From Symsagittifera roscoffensis (lineage: Eukaryota; Xenacoelomorpha; Acoela; Convolutidae): 64,000 nucleotides of DNA. The notes beneath the pieces were generated by a model. That model saw nothing but the letters and a program-made list of their open reading frames with translations. It had not been told where the DNA came from and made no database searches. The translations under genes were made by a program, and so were the position numbers. Shown in pieces: positions 34,557 to 45,692 of the stretch (position 1 is the first letter of the stretch; the number at the start of each line of letters is the position of its first letter). The DNA is taken from positions 1 through 64,000 of the forward strand of contig NW_026971161.1 of NCBI RefSeq assembly GCF_963678635.1. Direction: 5' to 3'.

Positions 34557-37500
34557 ATGATTAAAAGTACTAATATCCTTAAGGCTCGAGCAGGGGGGAG
34601 GCAAGAGTTGGAAGGGTCGGACCGGGATAAAGAGGTCGAGTCAGTGATGATAGCAGCGACGCCTCCAAGTAGAGGTGTGAAGTCTCGGAAGCGGAGTAGA
34701 GAGGTAGAGGGGTTGAGTAGTCCTTCGACGGATGCAATCTCTGAGAAAAGTCTGAGGGAGACTGCTCCCATGGTCCTAGCGCGGTGGAAAACAGCAGCCT
34801 ATAAGGGTAGCTCCGAACCAAGGAAGTTGGCCGACGTAGAAAAAGAGATGGAGGGTTCCACAAGTTCGGCAACGGAAGAAGACTTCAAACCCCAGAAGAC
34901 GAACACGAGGAGCAAGGAGTGGATATCAAGCGAACATCAGGCTACCGGGAAACAGGTAACCAATGACCCTTTTGAGAAGAGTAAGACGAGGAACACGCTC
35001 GGCCGTGGTGGGTGGCTCTGGAGACAATGAAGGAACTGGAAGACTGCCTGAAGAAACTCGATCACGGAGTGTCTCGCAAGCGACGCAATTGGGCTACCCA
35101 GCAAAAGGCCAAGATCAACAAGTTAGAGCTAGGCAGCCAACTGAAACGGACTTGGCAGAACTAACTACGGGATTATTTTGAAGAAGCGATGAGGACACGC
35201 TCATGTGCATTGCCGTTGATAGCAAATCCCTTCGTTAGGACAGCGGGACAGCTGATGTTCGCGTGGAGCCTGGTGGGAATAGAGCTAGAGACATTGACCT
35301 CACATGACAAGTTGAAACTGGGCGGCAAGAATCTGGAGATTTATCAGATGCTGACGTAGCACGTCGCCAGGGATAATTCAGGCTTGAGTCTGCCAAGAAG
35401 AAAAGATGCTACTTGTTTCTTGAGGTGGATAATGTCCGTGATGACCGACAGCACCATCCAAGAAGGTCAGCAACGAGCAATCGGAAGCAAGACAATGGAA
35501 AGGAGAATCTCAGCGGTCATTCTGAATGTATATCAGAGTACTGAAATAGAAAAGGAGGATGGCTCCTGGCAGTCTCTAGAGAATCATAGAAAGCTAGATG
35601 AAATACGGAGGTTTTTATAACAAGAAAATTGAAGAAGGACATGACGTGCACTGTAACTTAGCCTCGGCTGAAGAGTACTCGAGAACCAATAAAAAGGGAG
35701 AATATCAATACGTGTCTGGAATGAAGAGAATAGCATACAACACCTTCTTGGATTCAGAGGCCGGGAGCGCTCACAGGAATCATGAAGTGACAGAGCTATT
35801 AAAGTTTTGGACGGAAAAGATAATCGAGATAGACCGAGCAGAAAGAGAGAAGCCGAGCTTGGGCTTGATTCTAGAGAAGTTGCCAGAAGTGAAGAGTGTG
35901 CCGCGCTCTAACAAAGGAGTCGAATTGAAAATGGGCAAGGGAAACGGCATGATGGTTACGAACTTAGGAGTGGTTTGGAAGCTGCTGAGACCCTTCTGGT
36001 GCCCACATCCCCACGCAAGCCTGATCTAGGAGGTCACGGAGCGAATGAGGCTTGCATCAACAAAAGACGAGGACCTAGCAACACTGAGTATAGTACACAA
36101 GCTGCCTCAGATGAAGGAGTCAGGCGAAGCAACGAGCAAGCTAGGATCGGTGAAAAAGATGGAGCCGGAAAGTTGTCTTGACCTGACATGTGGAAGCGGA
36201 GAACACATTTGTGATGGACGATCGGGCGTCAGGATACAGTCCTTTCAAAAAGAAGATCTAATCAGTTGGTTTAGAGACATCACAGAAAGGGAGAAGAGTG
36301 AAGTACAGATCGTGGCTGAGTGTTACGCGAATACAACCGTGAACATAGCAACAGCTTTGGGATTCTTCTCAAGAATGTGTAGTCTGCAATCACTGGAGAT
36401 GCTGGAGTCTGAGCACCATTTGGTGACTGCGTTGAGCGTGGAGTCATGACCTGGGGTTTTGCAAGTATCCCAGAAACACATCAGAGGCTGGAAACTGGGT
36501 CATGAGGCGGAGTTGGGGTTTCCCATAAGTGAAGCCTATAGTCTGCCATTAAATGCGAACTCCCTAGTGGGATCAGTGATGGCCAATATACGTGGTAGCC
36601 ACTACTCACTGCACATGGCAATGGTAGAGGTATCCAGCCAGAAGTTGTTAATAGACAAAGCCTTCTCGGTGCCCAAGTGCGTAAGATTGGCTCGAATGTC
36701 GCATCACTCACACAGACTATTGAGAAAGATCCCGGGAACCATATCGAGGGAACAGAGAAACGATTTGAGTAAAATCTGGGGCGAGGAATTTCTGGGTTTG
36801 GAAAGTGAGAACACGAGTGACTTCGAGAGACAAAAAATGATCGGGAAACCGATGAATAGTGCTCCAAACCTGGAGGAGAATGATGCGATGCATGAGAAGA
36901 TGATGGAACTGGAACCTCTCTCATAAGCTTTGGGAGAACGCAACCTTCGGAGCATCAATATCACACATGGGGAGTGCCCGTGCCATTGCCTGGCACAAAT
37001 GGTGTGGTACCCGGATCACGTAAACCTCTGCCTAATATGGGATGTGGAAGAGATTCGGTCGATCGAATTACCAGATCACAGACAAAAAGGTGGTGACCAC
37101 GATGCTGGCTTTGGTTGATGGATCGAGAAAAAGGTGACGAAATTCGGGAGTCGAAGACACCAACGGCAGAATCAATATACGCTATTGATTACAGCAGGAG
37201 ACTTGAGTTGTTTGAGACTGCGTGCAAGGTATTCGCCATTCCAATGGAAGTCAGGCACGTATGGAGCCGCACAAGGTTCTTTCCGTGGTTTCGAGCGTGT
37301 CTTGGCTGTACATGGTGACGAAAGATCACATGAAAAAATATCAAAAAGAATATCGACACTTCATGGCAGAAATAGGACCGGAAGCCTTCAAGAGACCTCT
37401 GCTGACCCATCGAAATGCGATCACGACAGGTTGGAAAATAGTCGGTAGGGTGTCTAGAGACAATACCAAGGCAAGAGAATCGATACTGGAGGAGGACTTG

Positions 37501-37731
37501 GCGAAGGACGTGAGCTTGAACCTGTACAATTCCTTTTGCTTGAACAGGTAACCGAAAGTGAAAGGTTCACCAAATCAGGCAAAGAGGTTGCAAGTGGATG
37601 CGATCCTTCAAACAATTAAAAGCGTGGGAAGAGATCGTAATCAGCTCCGATGATGAGGAAGCGCTGCTAAGGCAGATCACGGTGTCAAACTCATCAGGGC
37701 CTAGCACCTCGAAGGCTAAGAATACGAAATG
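34557..37731 (+). pseudogene. ORF2 C-terminal region, plus-strand element
   Basis: Broken frames up to 37550 correspond to the 1,162-residue open frame at 44601-41113. Conserved blocks include DEIRRFL near 35605, PHKCVRLARMS-type KCVRLARMS near 36676, GECPCHC near 36971 and THRNAITT near 37408, with NSFCLNR at the end. In a shifted frame an acidic tail (EEIVISSDDEEALL) runs on to a stop at about 37731 and may be the true C-terminus. I cannot assign a function. There is no signal peptide or membrane segment that I can see. Confidence 0.55.
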
Positions 37732-38169
37732 AGCAGAGAGCTCAATGTGGGATTCTTGAGTCTTGAGAGGAAAGAAAAGGGGCTCGAGGGTGAACTCGGA
37801 TGAAATCTGAGTTCACGAAAAAGAAACTTTAATCGAACAAGATATTGTTAATAATAAGCTATTATTATTATATAAATCAAAATGTTGCATGACAATTTCC
37901 TGATTGGATAGGGCAAAAGAAATTTTAAATCATTAGCTGACAAAGCATGAATTAAAGGTGCAGGTGTATGCAAATTTTGATTGCTGTTTAGCGATAGTGT
38001 GAGAATTTTACATGGTTGTGAATTTTGGGGTGTAGATAAAGTTAAGTCTGCTGCAAACTTCTGTAAATGACCACTGGCACTGTATCTTGAGCTACACTCA
38101 GAATTCTGGGGATTCATTGGCAGACGGCAACACGCGATCAGGACATCGATCTTGAGTCCGGGTAGTATG
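37732..38169 (+). other. 3' untranslated region with a purine tract
   Basis: A polypurine stretch GAGAGGAAAGAAAAGGGG lies at 37767-37784, followed by a short inverted repeat (TGAACTC/GAGTTCA) at 37790-37814. A polypurine tract normally abuts the 3' LTR, but here the LTR starts 385 bases later. The intervening AT-rich sequence is not seen elsewhere in the window. Confidence 0.45.
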
Positions 38170-39063
38170 TGCCAGTCGGTCATGGTTGGAAGTTTGATCT
38201 TGAGCAATGCGAATAACATGATTTTGGGGTAAAATCGAGTTTTTCAAAATTTCGAATTGGACATGTCATGCTCGAGTTTCTCGCGAAAACTGAAAAGATC
38301 AGAAAAAAATAAGAACAGAACGACCGAATAACAATTGCGGGAAAGTGGTCAAATTTAGCTGCTGAAAATTGCTATTTGCAATTTCCGACACTTAATCTAA
38401 ATAGAGTAGAGCTGTCTTATTCGTGACAGGAGACAGAAAAAAATCGCAAGCTAAAGAACATCGATATTCAGTTGGACCAAGGTGAGCCTTCAGTGGAAAA
38501 GTAGACACTCGAAGTCTCCCAGTGGTCCAGACCAAAAACTCAATTCTCAAGCTAAGACTTGTTCGATTAGAACTTATTGAATCAAACTTCCCCAATTATT
38601 CTCAAGTTGCTTACTAATTTAGTTACCTCAATTCGCGAGTGTGCTGGTATGTAAGTACCCAGTTTAGTTTTCTTGAGTGTGTTTTATGATTGTTATGTTG
38701 AGGTAAGGAGAGCTTTAAGTTGATCCATCTGAAATGGATCAAAGTTCCACTGTCTAATAAAAAGTAAGTATGCGGACTGTTCCGACCCTGTTTTTAACGG
38801 CATTCGCGTATTTTGGGTATCTTGAGATCTAAGTATGGGGATGTTCTTATTTTCTAGAGTGTGGGGCGGGGGGGGGGGGGGGGGGTTGGTAGTGGCGTTT
38901 AAGCTGTAACGGGTTTTTAGTCTCATGCCGCAAGTGAACCGAATTGGCTCCGACCGTTCGAGGTGGAAAAACATAAGAGATAGTGTCCCTGACTCTTCAG
39001 CCAATGGTTATAGGGCCTATTTTTCTTTAACCTCATATGTGACGCAAGAAGGCGACTGTTACA
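38170..39063 (+). repeat. 3' LTR of the giant element
   Basis: This 894-bp copy starts TGCCAGTCGG and ends GACTGTTACA. It aligns along its full length with 13411-14306, with about 7% differences by eye plus small indels. It keeps the TGATCCAT hairpin, CTAATAAAAAG and the G run (about 38867-38885). Confidence 0.88.
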
Positions 39064-39190
39064 TGTGTATGACACTTAGTATGATCTTTGATCATTTTGT
39101 ACAGATAGTTAAGAATTTTTGAAACCGGAAGATGCACAAAAATGTGCGAAAACGTTTGTTTGAATTTAGACTTTTAACGCATTCTCAATT
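39064..39190 (+). repeat. Right half of the PLE terminal repeat split by the giant element
   Basis: This begins TGTGTATGACAC and continues to CGCATTCTCAA. It matches the part of the PLE terminal repeat (about 9121-9248) that is missing after 13405. The first five bases are the target duplication. Similarity ends near 39190, where other sequence begins. Confidence 0.85.
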
Positions 39191-41112
39191 TATCATTATC
39201 ACTTCCATATCCAGAAAATTCCAAGGATTTTGAGTGGAATACGTGATAAAGGGACTCCTGACTGTAACCTCGAGCGGTTTGAGCGGTTTTTTTTAGATAA
39301 ACCGTTCAAATTAATCGCCATTGAGCGGTTTTTTTAGATAAGACCGTTCAAAAACCGCTCATTTTGAAGCAATGTAACATTCGCCCGGAAGATACATATC
39401 GACGGAAGACAAAACTAAGTCTTAAGACGACTGGCCAACGTCTAAACAGAGCTTTGCATGCTTTTCACCGTCTCTACCAAGCCAGTACTTTTCGGTGGTC
39501 TTTCTAACATCGGGTCGACAAAAACGTTACTGCTTTCGGCTTCGGTCAAAACACTCAAATTAACTAGATTACATGCAAAAATAGTGAGCTCATGGCTGGG
39601 TCTCAGTATCCCCAGACCACGAGGTCACTCCTAAAAACAGGGCTACTACTATTTATTATATTACTATTCTTTTTGTTCAGTAGATTAAAATCATCATCTC
39701 CATCGAAGATGGATCAACCCTTTCCCCCAACTTCTAGCTTCTCATCCTTATCAAAATGAATCTAGATGTTAATTAAATTCAAGTCAGGACATGACAGGAA
39801 GCTAAAAGTTTATGTAACAGGATAAAAGTTTCAGTTCCTTTACCCTTCCGGATTGATGAATCCGCTGGATCAAGCTTGTTAATCCTGATTTCTTCTTAAT
39901 CCGGAAGGCCGTCTTTCACCCTTCACCGTTGTTCGCAACGGCCTTGCAAATATTGTAGCGGCATAATAGTTGCAACTCGGAGTGTTCTCTGTTACTCTGT
40001 AACTCGTTGTCGTTTTCCAATCTCGATTTCGTAGTTGTTGTTAGCGCAGCTAATGTTGTTCTGTTTTTCTTTCTTGTCTGAGCCAAATTGGCCGTTTCTG
40101 ACGTTTCTCAGAAATATGACGTCACAATTCGAATTTTTGAAATTTAAAAATACCAGAATATTCCAGCCCTCACCGTTTGGCCACTCGTTCCAATAACGTT
40201 CTTAATTCTTAATAATCGCCAATCCGGAAGGCTCGCTGCTAAAAATTCGAATTCTGCAGAGATTGCATTTTTCACATTCTGGTCGAATGTCACATACTCC
40301 CCGGACAGTCCGGTCAATGTCCTCATTGAATCACTCAATGTTCGTAAAATGGTTACAGTGTCATCGAACAGAATTTACAAAATGCACAAAATTACTTTTA
40401 TCCACGTCACATCGACTCACTGCAGAATATAAATGGCATCATACTACATCACTATAGCCTTCAAATTCTCTCATTAATCTGCACATTGAGGATATGACTT
40501 AAGATAAAACATATTTTCTGACTTCCAATGTCAATGTCCCGATTAAAACTTTTCTCTTAGATTTAAAAAGGTGTTGGCTTGCAGGACAGTCCTGCCAACC
40601 AACAAGCTAAAATTATCCTACTACGCTTTTCCCTTCGGAAATCTTGCTTGTTATTGTCCTGAATACTAAAACTAAGAAACCCTGTGGTTAGAAAGAACAA
40701 TGAAACAATCTCCCTCTTCGGGAGATTACTCAAGCCTTCCATGTCACCACAAAGTGATCAGTTCTCCTAGCTGGTTAAAAACAGTCATGCAGGCTGGAAT
40801 ATTTAAATATACTCCTTCACTTAAGCCTTTCTAAATAAATAGTAAGTGAGTGTCTCTAAAGCCACTTCAGCTAAAATCAAAATGCAAATTTATAAATGCA
40901 ACAATTTCAAAACTCAACTTAATGTTTCAGTTTTCAATTACAACTTGGTTGCTTGGTTTCTCACTTGAGTTTTTCACACACATAAACAATTCTGAGTTTT
41001 AACTTTTCTTCATCACTCCTTTGTTTTCTTCTTTTTTCGTCGTTTAGAAGTTCTAAAACTTCTAAATTCTTCTAATTTCATCTCTTTTTTCATCTTGTTT
41101 TTCGGTCATCCG
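39191..41112. other. Noncoding region, probable 3' end of the minus-strand element
   Basis: I see no gene. Read on the minus strand it follows the ORF2 stop at 41113. A purine-rich stretch, candidate polypurine tract, lies at about 41018-41044. It is followed by AT-rich sequence and several small hairpins: TGAGCGGTTTTT/AAAAACCGCTCA (39322-39361), CCTTCCGGATT/AATCCGGAAGG (39844-39908), and CCGTTG-TTCG-CAACGG (39926-39941). The matching 5' LTR would lie beyond 64000, so LTR identity cannot be tested here. Confidence 0.45.
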
Positions 41113-44100
41113 TCAATGTTTCAATTCTTCCTCCTGTGATACTGACTCTGCACTCTCAGTTTCTGTATCTTGCAACACGTCGTTAGCTATCCTGACGCTG
41201 CTGGAAGCCGTCCTCCAACACTTCTGCTCTTCTACCCTCTGTTTGCAGCAAGGTAGGGGATCCACGTTAGATTCTCTGTTTCTGCAGAAGCTGTTGTGGA
41301 GACACAACGTCACGTTTCTCTCCAAATCTTCTTTCAGCATCGCTGCCTTCTCCTTTCCACTACGTTCACTCGTCCTGGAAATTCTTTTCACAGCGGTGGT
41401 CACTGCATTCCGATGAGTCACGAGAGCTTGCTTGAAAGCTCCTGCTCCAATGTCCAGCTGATATTCATTGTACACCCGGCCGTGCTTCGACATATGCTTT
41501 TTCGCATACTCGTACAACCATGCAGTCATGTTAGATCTGAACCATGGCATCAATCGTTTTCTTGCCCATATCTTCTTCACTTCCATCGGAATGTTTAGAA
41601 CTTTGCACATTGTCTCAAAAACATCTAAAACTTTTAGACAATCTAACTTCCGCAACTGTTCTCTCGTCGGTGCCTCCTGTCCGTTATTTTCTCTCACATG
41701 AGCTTCCAGCCATCGTATCGCCATCATAACTCCCACTATCACTATCGTTACGTGCTGTGATGAATCTGGTAAACCCATGGAGAGCAGCTCTCCAGAGTCC
41801 CAGATCAACATCAGATTACTACGCTTGGGATACCACCAGGTCTCCAGCAAGCAGTGGCAAGGAAACTCGTCATGCGTCAACATGATGCTCCTCCAATTAC
41901 GTTTTCCCGAAGCTTCCAGCAATGGTTCCACTTCCATCATCACTCGGTGGACTTCATCAATCTCATCTACTGCATTGTAATCTGTGACAGTTGATCCTCT
42001 CTGTTTCTGTCTCTCAAAGTCACTGAAGTTCCCGCTCACATATCCCATGAACTTCTTTCCTAGTATTGACTCCAATTCTTCGTTGGTTCTCTCTGGAACT
42101 GCTGAGAACATCTTACATAATAACTCGTAAGATTTCTCGGACATTCTCGCCAATCTTACACACTTCGGCACTGAGAAGGCTTGATCCACGATCATTCTTG
42201 TACTCTTCACGTCCACAGCCACGAAATGTACAGGGTATCTGCTCTTGCACATTGGAGCCAACGTTGAACCCACGAAATATCGTGCTCCTGATGGTCTACA
42301 ATAAGTCTCGCTGTGTCTGATGTTCATTTCTGTCTCGATTGCTTCCCTCCATTTCCCTACGTATTTCTGTTCAGTCTGCAGAACTCCTGGGAATACTTCT
42401 ACACTGATGGCTGTGACCACCTCATGTTTCTGTTCCAGATTCAATAGTGACTCTAAAGAACCAAACATGCTGTAGAATCCTAGTGCAGTCACTAGTTTCA
42501 CATCGGTTCCTCCATGGCAATCTGCTATTAGTTCCGTTTCCGTTCTAGCTTTCATCACTACATTTCCAAACAATACCGTCAATTGCTTGTGTTGTTTCTC
42601 CAGGGTCTTCACACAGTCCAAACCTCCACAAACGTGACCCTCCAGTCCACAGACTTCCGCCAGACAGCTACCAGGTTTGACCCAGTCTTCTGGTCCCCAG
42701 CCAGGCAACTCCACTTTATCTTCTCCGTTGCTCTTAGAGGCTGTTATCATCACATTATATATGATGTTGAGGTCACGCAGGTTACAGTATGCATTCAGTT
42801 CCCTCTGCACGTCTTGTGTCGCCCGTAATATTGAGTCAGCGTTGGGACTAGGACACCATGATGGCCTCATCAATTCCCACACTGTCATCAAGCTCGTTCT
42901 CAGTAATTCATCTGAGAATCCCAACCCAAACTCCACTCTTTTGTCGGATTTTGGTACTGAAGGTGCAGTCACCTCTTCTTCCAAGACCAGTCCCAATTTG
43001 GCCTGTTGATTGCTAATGCTCTTAATCGTTACAATTCTGGACGTCCAGAATCTTAGTAACACCGCCTGCTCATAATCGAAGAAGCAATCGCGTATGTCTT
43101 CACTCAGGAAAGGATTGTACGCGATCCCTATGATCCCGGATACGTAGCCATACAATTTCTTCTTGATCGGTCCACAGTATTCACTGGATTTCGGCAATGC
43201 TCCCATAGATTCTTTAGTGAGTCTCAGCTCCTTGTTTAAGAATCTCCTGATTTCGTCTATCTTTTTCATGGGTTCCAACTCCTCAGGTTCTTTCATGTTC
43301 ACCCTCATCGGTTTACTTTGCTGCATATCCAGCAGTGCTAGCAAGAATAAGGCTTTCGTTCGCTCATCGCCTTCCCTCAACATTTTAACACAAGTGTTTA
43401 ATGCAGGTACTGAAATCTGCTCTATCAGGAATCGAATGAAACAGAGAGCGTCTCTCCGCTTCGCACACGCTACTGCTGCTCCCTCCTGGACTATCAGATC
43501 CCTCAGGTTCGTCATAAGGAAAACCTTTTCCTCTTTTGATCTCTTCCTTTCTTCTGAATCATATTCTTCGCGAGTCAGTCCCATCATGCACCAGGCGAAC
43601 CTGAGTTGTAACTCTGTTCTTACGTAAGGTACTGCCACGAGAGCATGTATTCTTGGCGTAGTCCTCATTTCTTCTTCGAAATACCTCAACACTACTGCTT
43701 TCCATGGAAGGCTCACTAACTGCTCGATCGTTTCCGCCTGTATGTCAGACGACGCCAAAGTCCCGTACGCCTTCTGCTTGAGGGCAGTGCCTTGCAACAT
43801 CGTTTCCAGATAACCCTCCATGGCTTTTTCGTCTTCCAGGGCCATTACATACCCTCTAGCCGAGTTTCGGTATTCCAACATCTCCATGTATCCACCGGTG
43901 GGTTCATCTATCGACACAGTCTCCGACACTGTCAGTCGGTTGTATTCCACTGGTGTTAGTTGTCCTGCGACACTTCCCTTTCCGTGATTCATGGGAGATG
44001 GCTTGAAGTCTTTCATTTTGCTCTCTCCACATTGGCTGAGTATTTCCATTTCTAAGGTTGCTCCAGTCAGAGTGCGGTCACTCCTTTTGGATTTATAACC

Positions 44101-44601
44101 GGTTGACTTTATCCCCGCCATGAGAATGGGTGGCACCATCGCTATATCAGCTAATATTCTATCTGTGCCAGACAATTGATAATCACCTTGCCCCAAATCC
44201 ATGACCTCCTCAACTCGTTTCCTTTTCGCTGAGTTACCAGCTTTCATCGATATTTCTGAATCCACCTTCGTCTTTCCAACTCTCCTCGGCATCACTCTGC
44301 TGCCTAACTTCATTTTCATCGCATTGATTTTGTCAATCACCATTTTTGATCGCATCGTCCCTCTCCTGGTTCTTGACAGATACACCACCTCTCCTTCATC
44401 GTCCTGCGGTGTCATCTTGATGGGAGAATTCGCTTCACTCTCATCAGTGGCTGAGTCGATCAACAACTCACTCAGTCTCCCTTCACACTCATCAAGTTTG
44501 TCAAGCACGTCTCTCATCAAGGGTTGGTTGAGACCCGTTTTTAGAATAGACTGGGTCCCATAGCTTTGAACCACGGTCCAGACTTCTTCCACAAACGCCA
44601 C
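41113..44601 (-). CDS. ORF2 C-terminal region, long open frame, unknown function
   Basis: This open frame of 1,162 residues is the largest in the window. Its first ATG is not a true start: the same frame continues upstream to 44862, past one TGA at 44653-44655. The N-terminal third is charged and poorly conserved. The rest is well conserved with the plus-strand element. Notable blocks are DEIRRFLNKELR, KCVRLARMS, HDEFPCHCLLETWWYP, IPMEVKKIWARKRLMPWF and THRNAVTT, with cysteine pairs such as CGLEGHVCGGLDC. I see no transmembrane helix, signal peptide or known catalytic motif, and no function can be given. Confidence 0.7.
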   Translation of the reverse strand: MAFVEEVWTVVQSYGTQSILKTGLNQPLMRDVLDKLDECEGRLSELLIDSATDESEANSPIKMTPQDDEGEVVYLSRTRRGTMRSKMVIDKINAMKMKLGSRVMPRRVGKTKVDSEISMKAGNSAKRKRVEEVMDLGQGDYQLSGTDRILADIAMVPPILMAGIKSTGYKSKRSDRTLTGATLEMEILSQCGESKMKDFKPSPMNHGKGSVAGQLTPVEYNRLTVSETVSIDEPTGGYMEMLEYRNSARGYVMALEDEKAMEGYLETMLQGTALKQKAYGTLASSDIQAETIEQLVSLPWKAVVLRYFEEEMRTTPRIHALVAVPYVRTELQLRFAWCMMGLTREEYDSEERKRSKEEKVFLMTNLRDLIVQEGAAVACAKRRDALCFIRFLIEQISVPALNTCVKMLREGDERTKALFLLALLDMQQSKPMRVNMKEPEELEPMKKIDEIRRFLNKELRLTKESMGALPKSSEYCGPIKKKLYGYVSGIIGIAYNPFLSEDIRDCFFDYEQAVLLRFWTSRIVTIKSISNQQAKLGLVLEEEVTAPSVPKSDKRVEFGLGFSDELLRTSLMTVWELMRPSWCPSPNADSILRATQDVQRELNAYCNLRDLNIIYNVMITASKSNGEDKVELPGWGPEDWVKPGSCLAEVCGLEGHVCGGLDCVKTLEKQHKQLTVLFGNVVMKARTETELIADCHGGTDVKLVTALGFYSMFGSLESLLNLEQKHEVVTAISVEVFPGVLQTEQKYVGKWREAIETEMNIRHSETYCRPSGARYFVGSTLAPMCKSRYPVHFVAVDVKSTRMIVDQAFSVPKCVRLARMSEKSYELLCKMFSAVPERTNEELESILGKKFMGYVSGNFSDFERQKQRGSTVTDYNAVDEIDEVHRVMMEVEPLLEASGKRNWRSIMLTHDEFPCHCLLETWWYPKRSNLMLIWDSGELLSMGLPDSSQHVTIVIVGVMMAIRWLEAHVRENNGQEAPTREQLRKLDCLKVLDVFETMCKVLNIPMEVKKIWARKRLMPWFRSNMTAWLYEYAKKHMSKHGRVYNEYQLDIGAGAFKQALVTHRNAVTTAVKRISRTSERSGKEKAAMLKEDLERNVTLCLHNSFCRNRESNVDPLPCCKQRVEEQKCWRTASSSVRIANDVLQDTETESAESVSQEEELKH

Positions 44602-44652
44602 TCTGTCCAGCTTGCATCCCGTCCTACTCTCGTGGTCTCGGTGATGTACTTC

Positions 44653-44862
44653 TCATTCTTCTTCGGGCAGCGTTCCCAAGAAAGGTACTCTGGCTGAGGC
44701 CTCTATTCTTCTCCTCCGAGGTGATTCCATGAGGATTCTCTGGTCGTTATTTCTTGAATTGCCAGGAGAACTGCTCTCCGGCAAATTCCGTTTCATTTCC
44801 ATAAAGGCTGACGGAGGCTCCAGTGTCGAGATGCCTTCATCCGCTGGCTCAGTTGTTTCCAA
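44653..44862 (-). pseudogene. ORF2 fragment joining the variable and C-terminal regions
   Basis: These 69 codons are in the same frame as 44601-41113 and end at a single TGA. They overlap the end of the 45692-44793 frame, showing a frameshift near 44800-44860. The encoded sequence is acidic and proline-serine rich, without a known domain. Confidence 0.55.
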
Positions 44863-45692
44863 CGTGTCTGCATTATTCTCAAGATCACTGAAGATTTTGA
44901 AATCCAGGCTGGATGTTCCTCCTGTCGATGCCCTGTCGTCTTCCCCACCAGCTTGATCTTTTGCATGGGTTCTTCGGTTTGACGACTTCCACCCTGTCCG
45001 TCATTTCCTTCTGGCTTATCTTTGTTCGGGCTCAATGGTCCTTGTTCGTCATTGTCGGCTTCTTCCTGGAATTTCGGTATGAGCAGTGTACCGGCCGATT
45101 TATCTTCCTCTTCTCCATGGACCACTTTGATTTTTTCGCAGCCGAAGGGTGCTAGGAAAGTTCTCGTCTGCAATATTCCTCCCACTTTCATCTCCTTTTT
45201 CACACTGATCAGGATTAACGAGGCTTCAGGCAATTCGGTCCTGCCTCTCATCCTCATCGGAGCTAAGCCTAATTCCTTCCATTCCTCATCAAATCTTCCA
45301 GGCTTGAGAGTCGCGGCGTTGCTTATTCGCCTTCTCGTCGCTTGATCCGTGTATGCAAATCGTGTGTACTGTAACACGGCGGCATTTCTCCCTACAAAGT
45401 ATGGATCCATCGTTCCCACGAAATTCCCTACTCTCCTTTCATTGGCTTCGAATGCTCCCAATCTAGGAGTCTGTACCACGGAGACTGCTCCGAGCAACAT
45501 CCTTCTTATCAGAGGGAATTCAGGGATTGCATCCGGCAGCTTCTTGTAATCGCCCCAGTCCTTCGTCTCTTCTCTCACTTTGTGATATGCTGCAGTGAGA
45601 CGAGGCACTCTGGTTATTTCACCATTCGTTTTATCATAGGGTCTCAGATTCCAAAGCCTTGGAAACACCTCGATGTGTCCTCTTTCTACCAC
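44793..45692 (-). pseudogene. ORF2 variable region
   Basis: This 299-residue frame begins directly where the 46426-45686 frame ends. In the plus-strand element the two parts are continuous (MREGPIETYPKFWNL against MVERGHIEVFPRLWNL), so a frameshift near 45690 separates them. The middle shows GNFVGTMDPYFVGRNAAVLQY, and the end is acidic and glycine-glutamine rich. No domain was recognised. Confidence 0.6.

Larger units (their letters stand above)
13411..39063 (+). mobile_element. Giant Ty3/gypsy-type LTR retrotransposon, 25.65 kb
   Basis: Two direct LTRs of about 895 bp (13411-14306, 38170-39063) with TG...CA ends bracket a leader, gag, pol and a long extra coding region, all on the plus strand. 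TGTTT (13406-13410) and TGTGT (39064-39068) form a 5-bp target duplication with one mismatch. The outer flanks join base-for-base into one PLE terminal repeat (AATAATGA + TGTGTATGACAC), so the ends are well fixed. LTR divergence of about 7% by eye and many stops show an old, dead copy. A partial gag-protease duplication lies inside. Confidence 0.85.

Noticed and set aside
16756-37731. Maverick/Polinton or other DNA virus-like element
   Set aside because: There is no protein-primed polymerase, packaging ATPase or long terminal inverted repeats. LTRs, retropepsin, RT and gypsy integrase settle the class.
6480-39063. Bdelloid-rotifer Terminon (giant Penelope-derived element with GDSL esterase)
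   Set aside because: The RT linked to the SGNH gene here is Ty3/gypsy type with RNase H, protease and integrase. The PLEs are separate, carry GIY-YIG, and are simply the insertion target.
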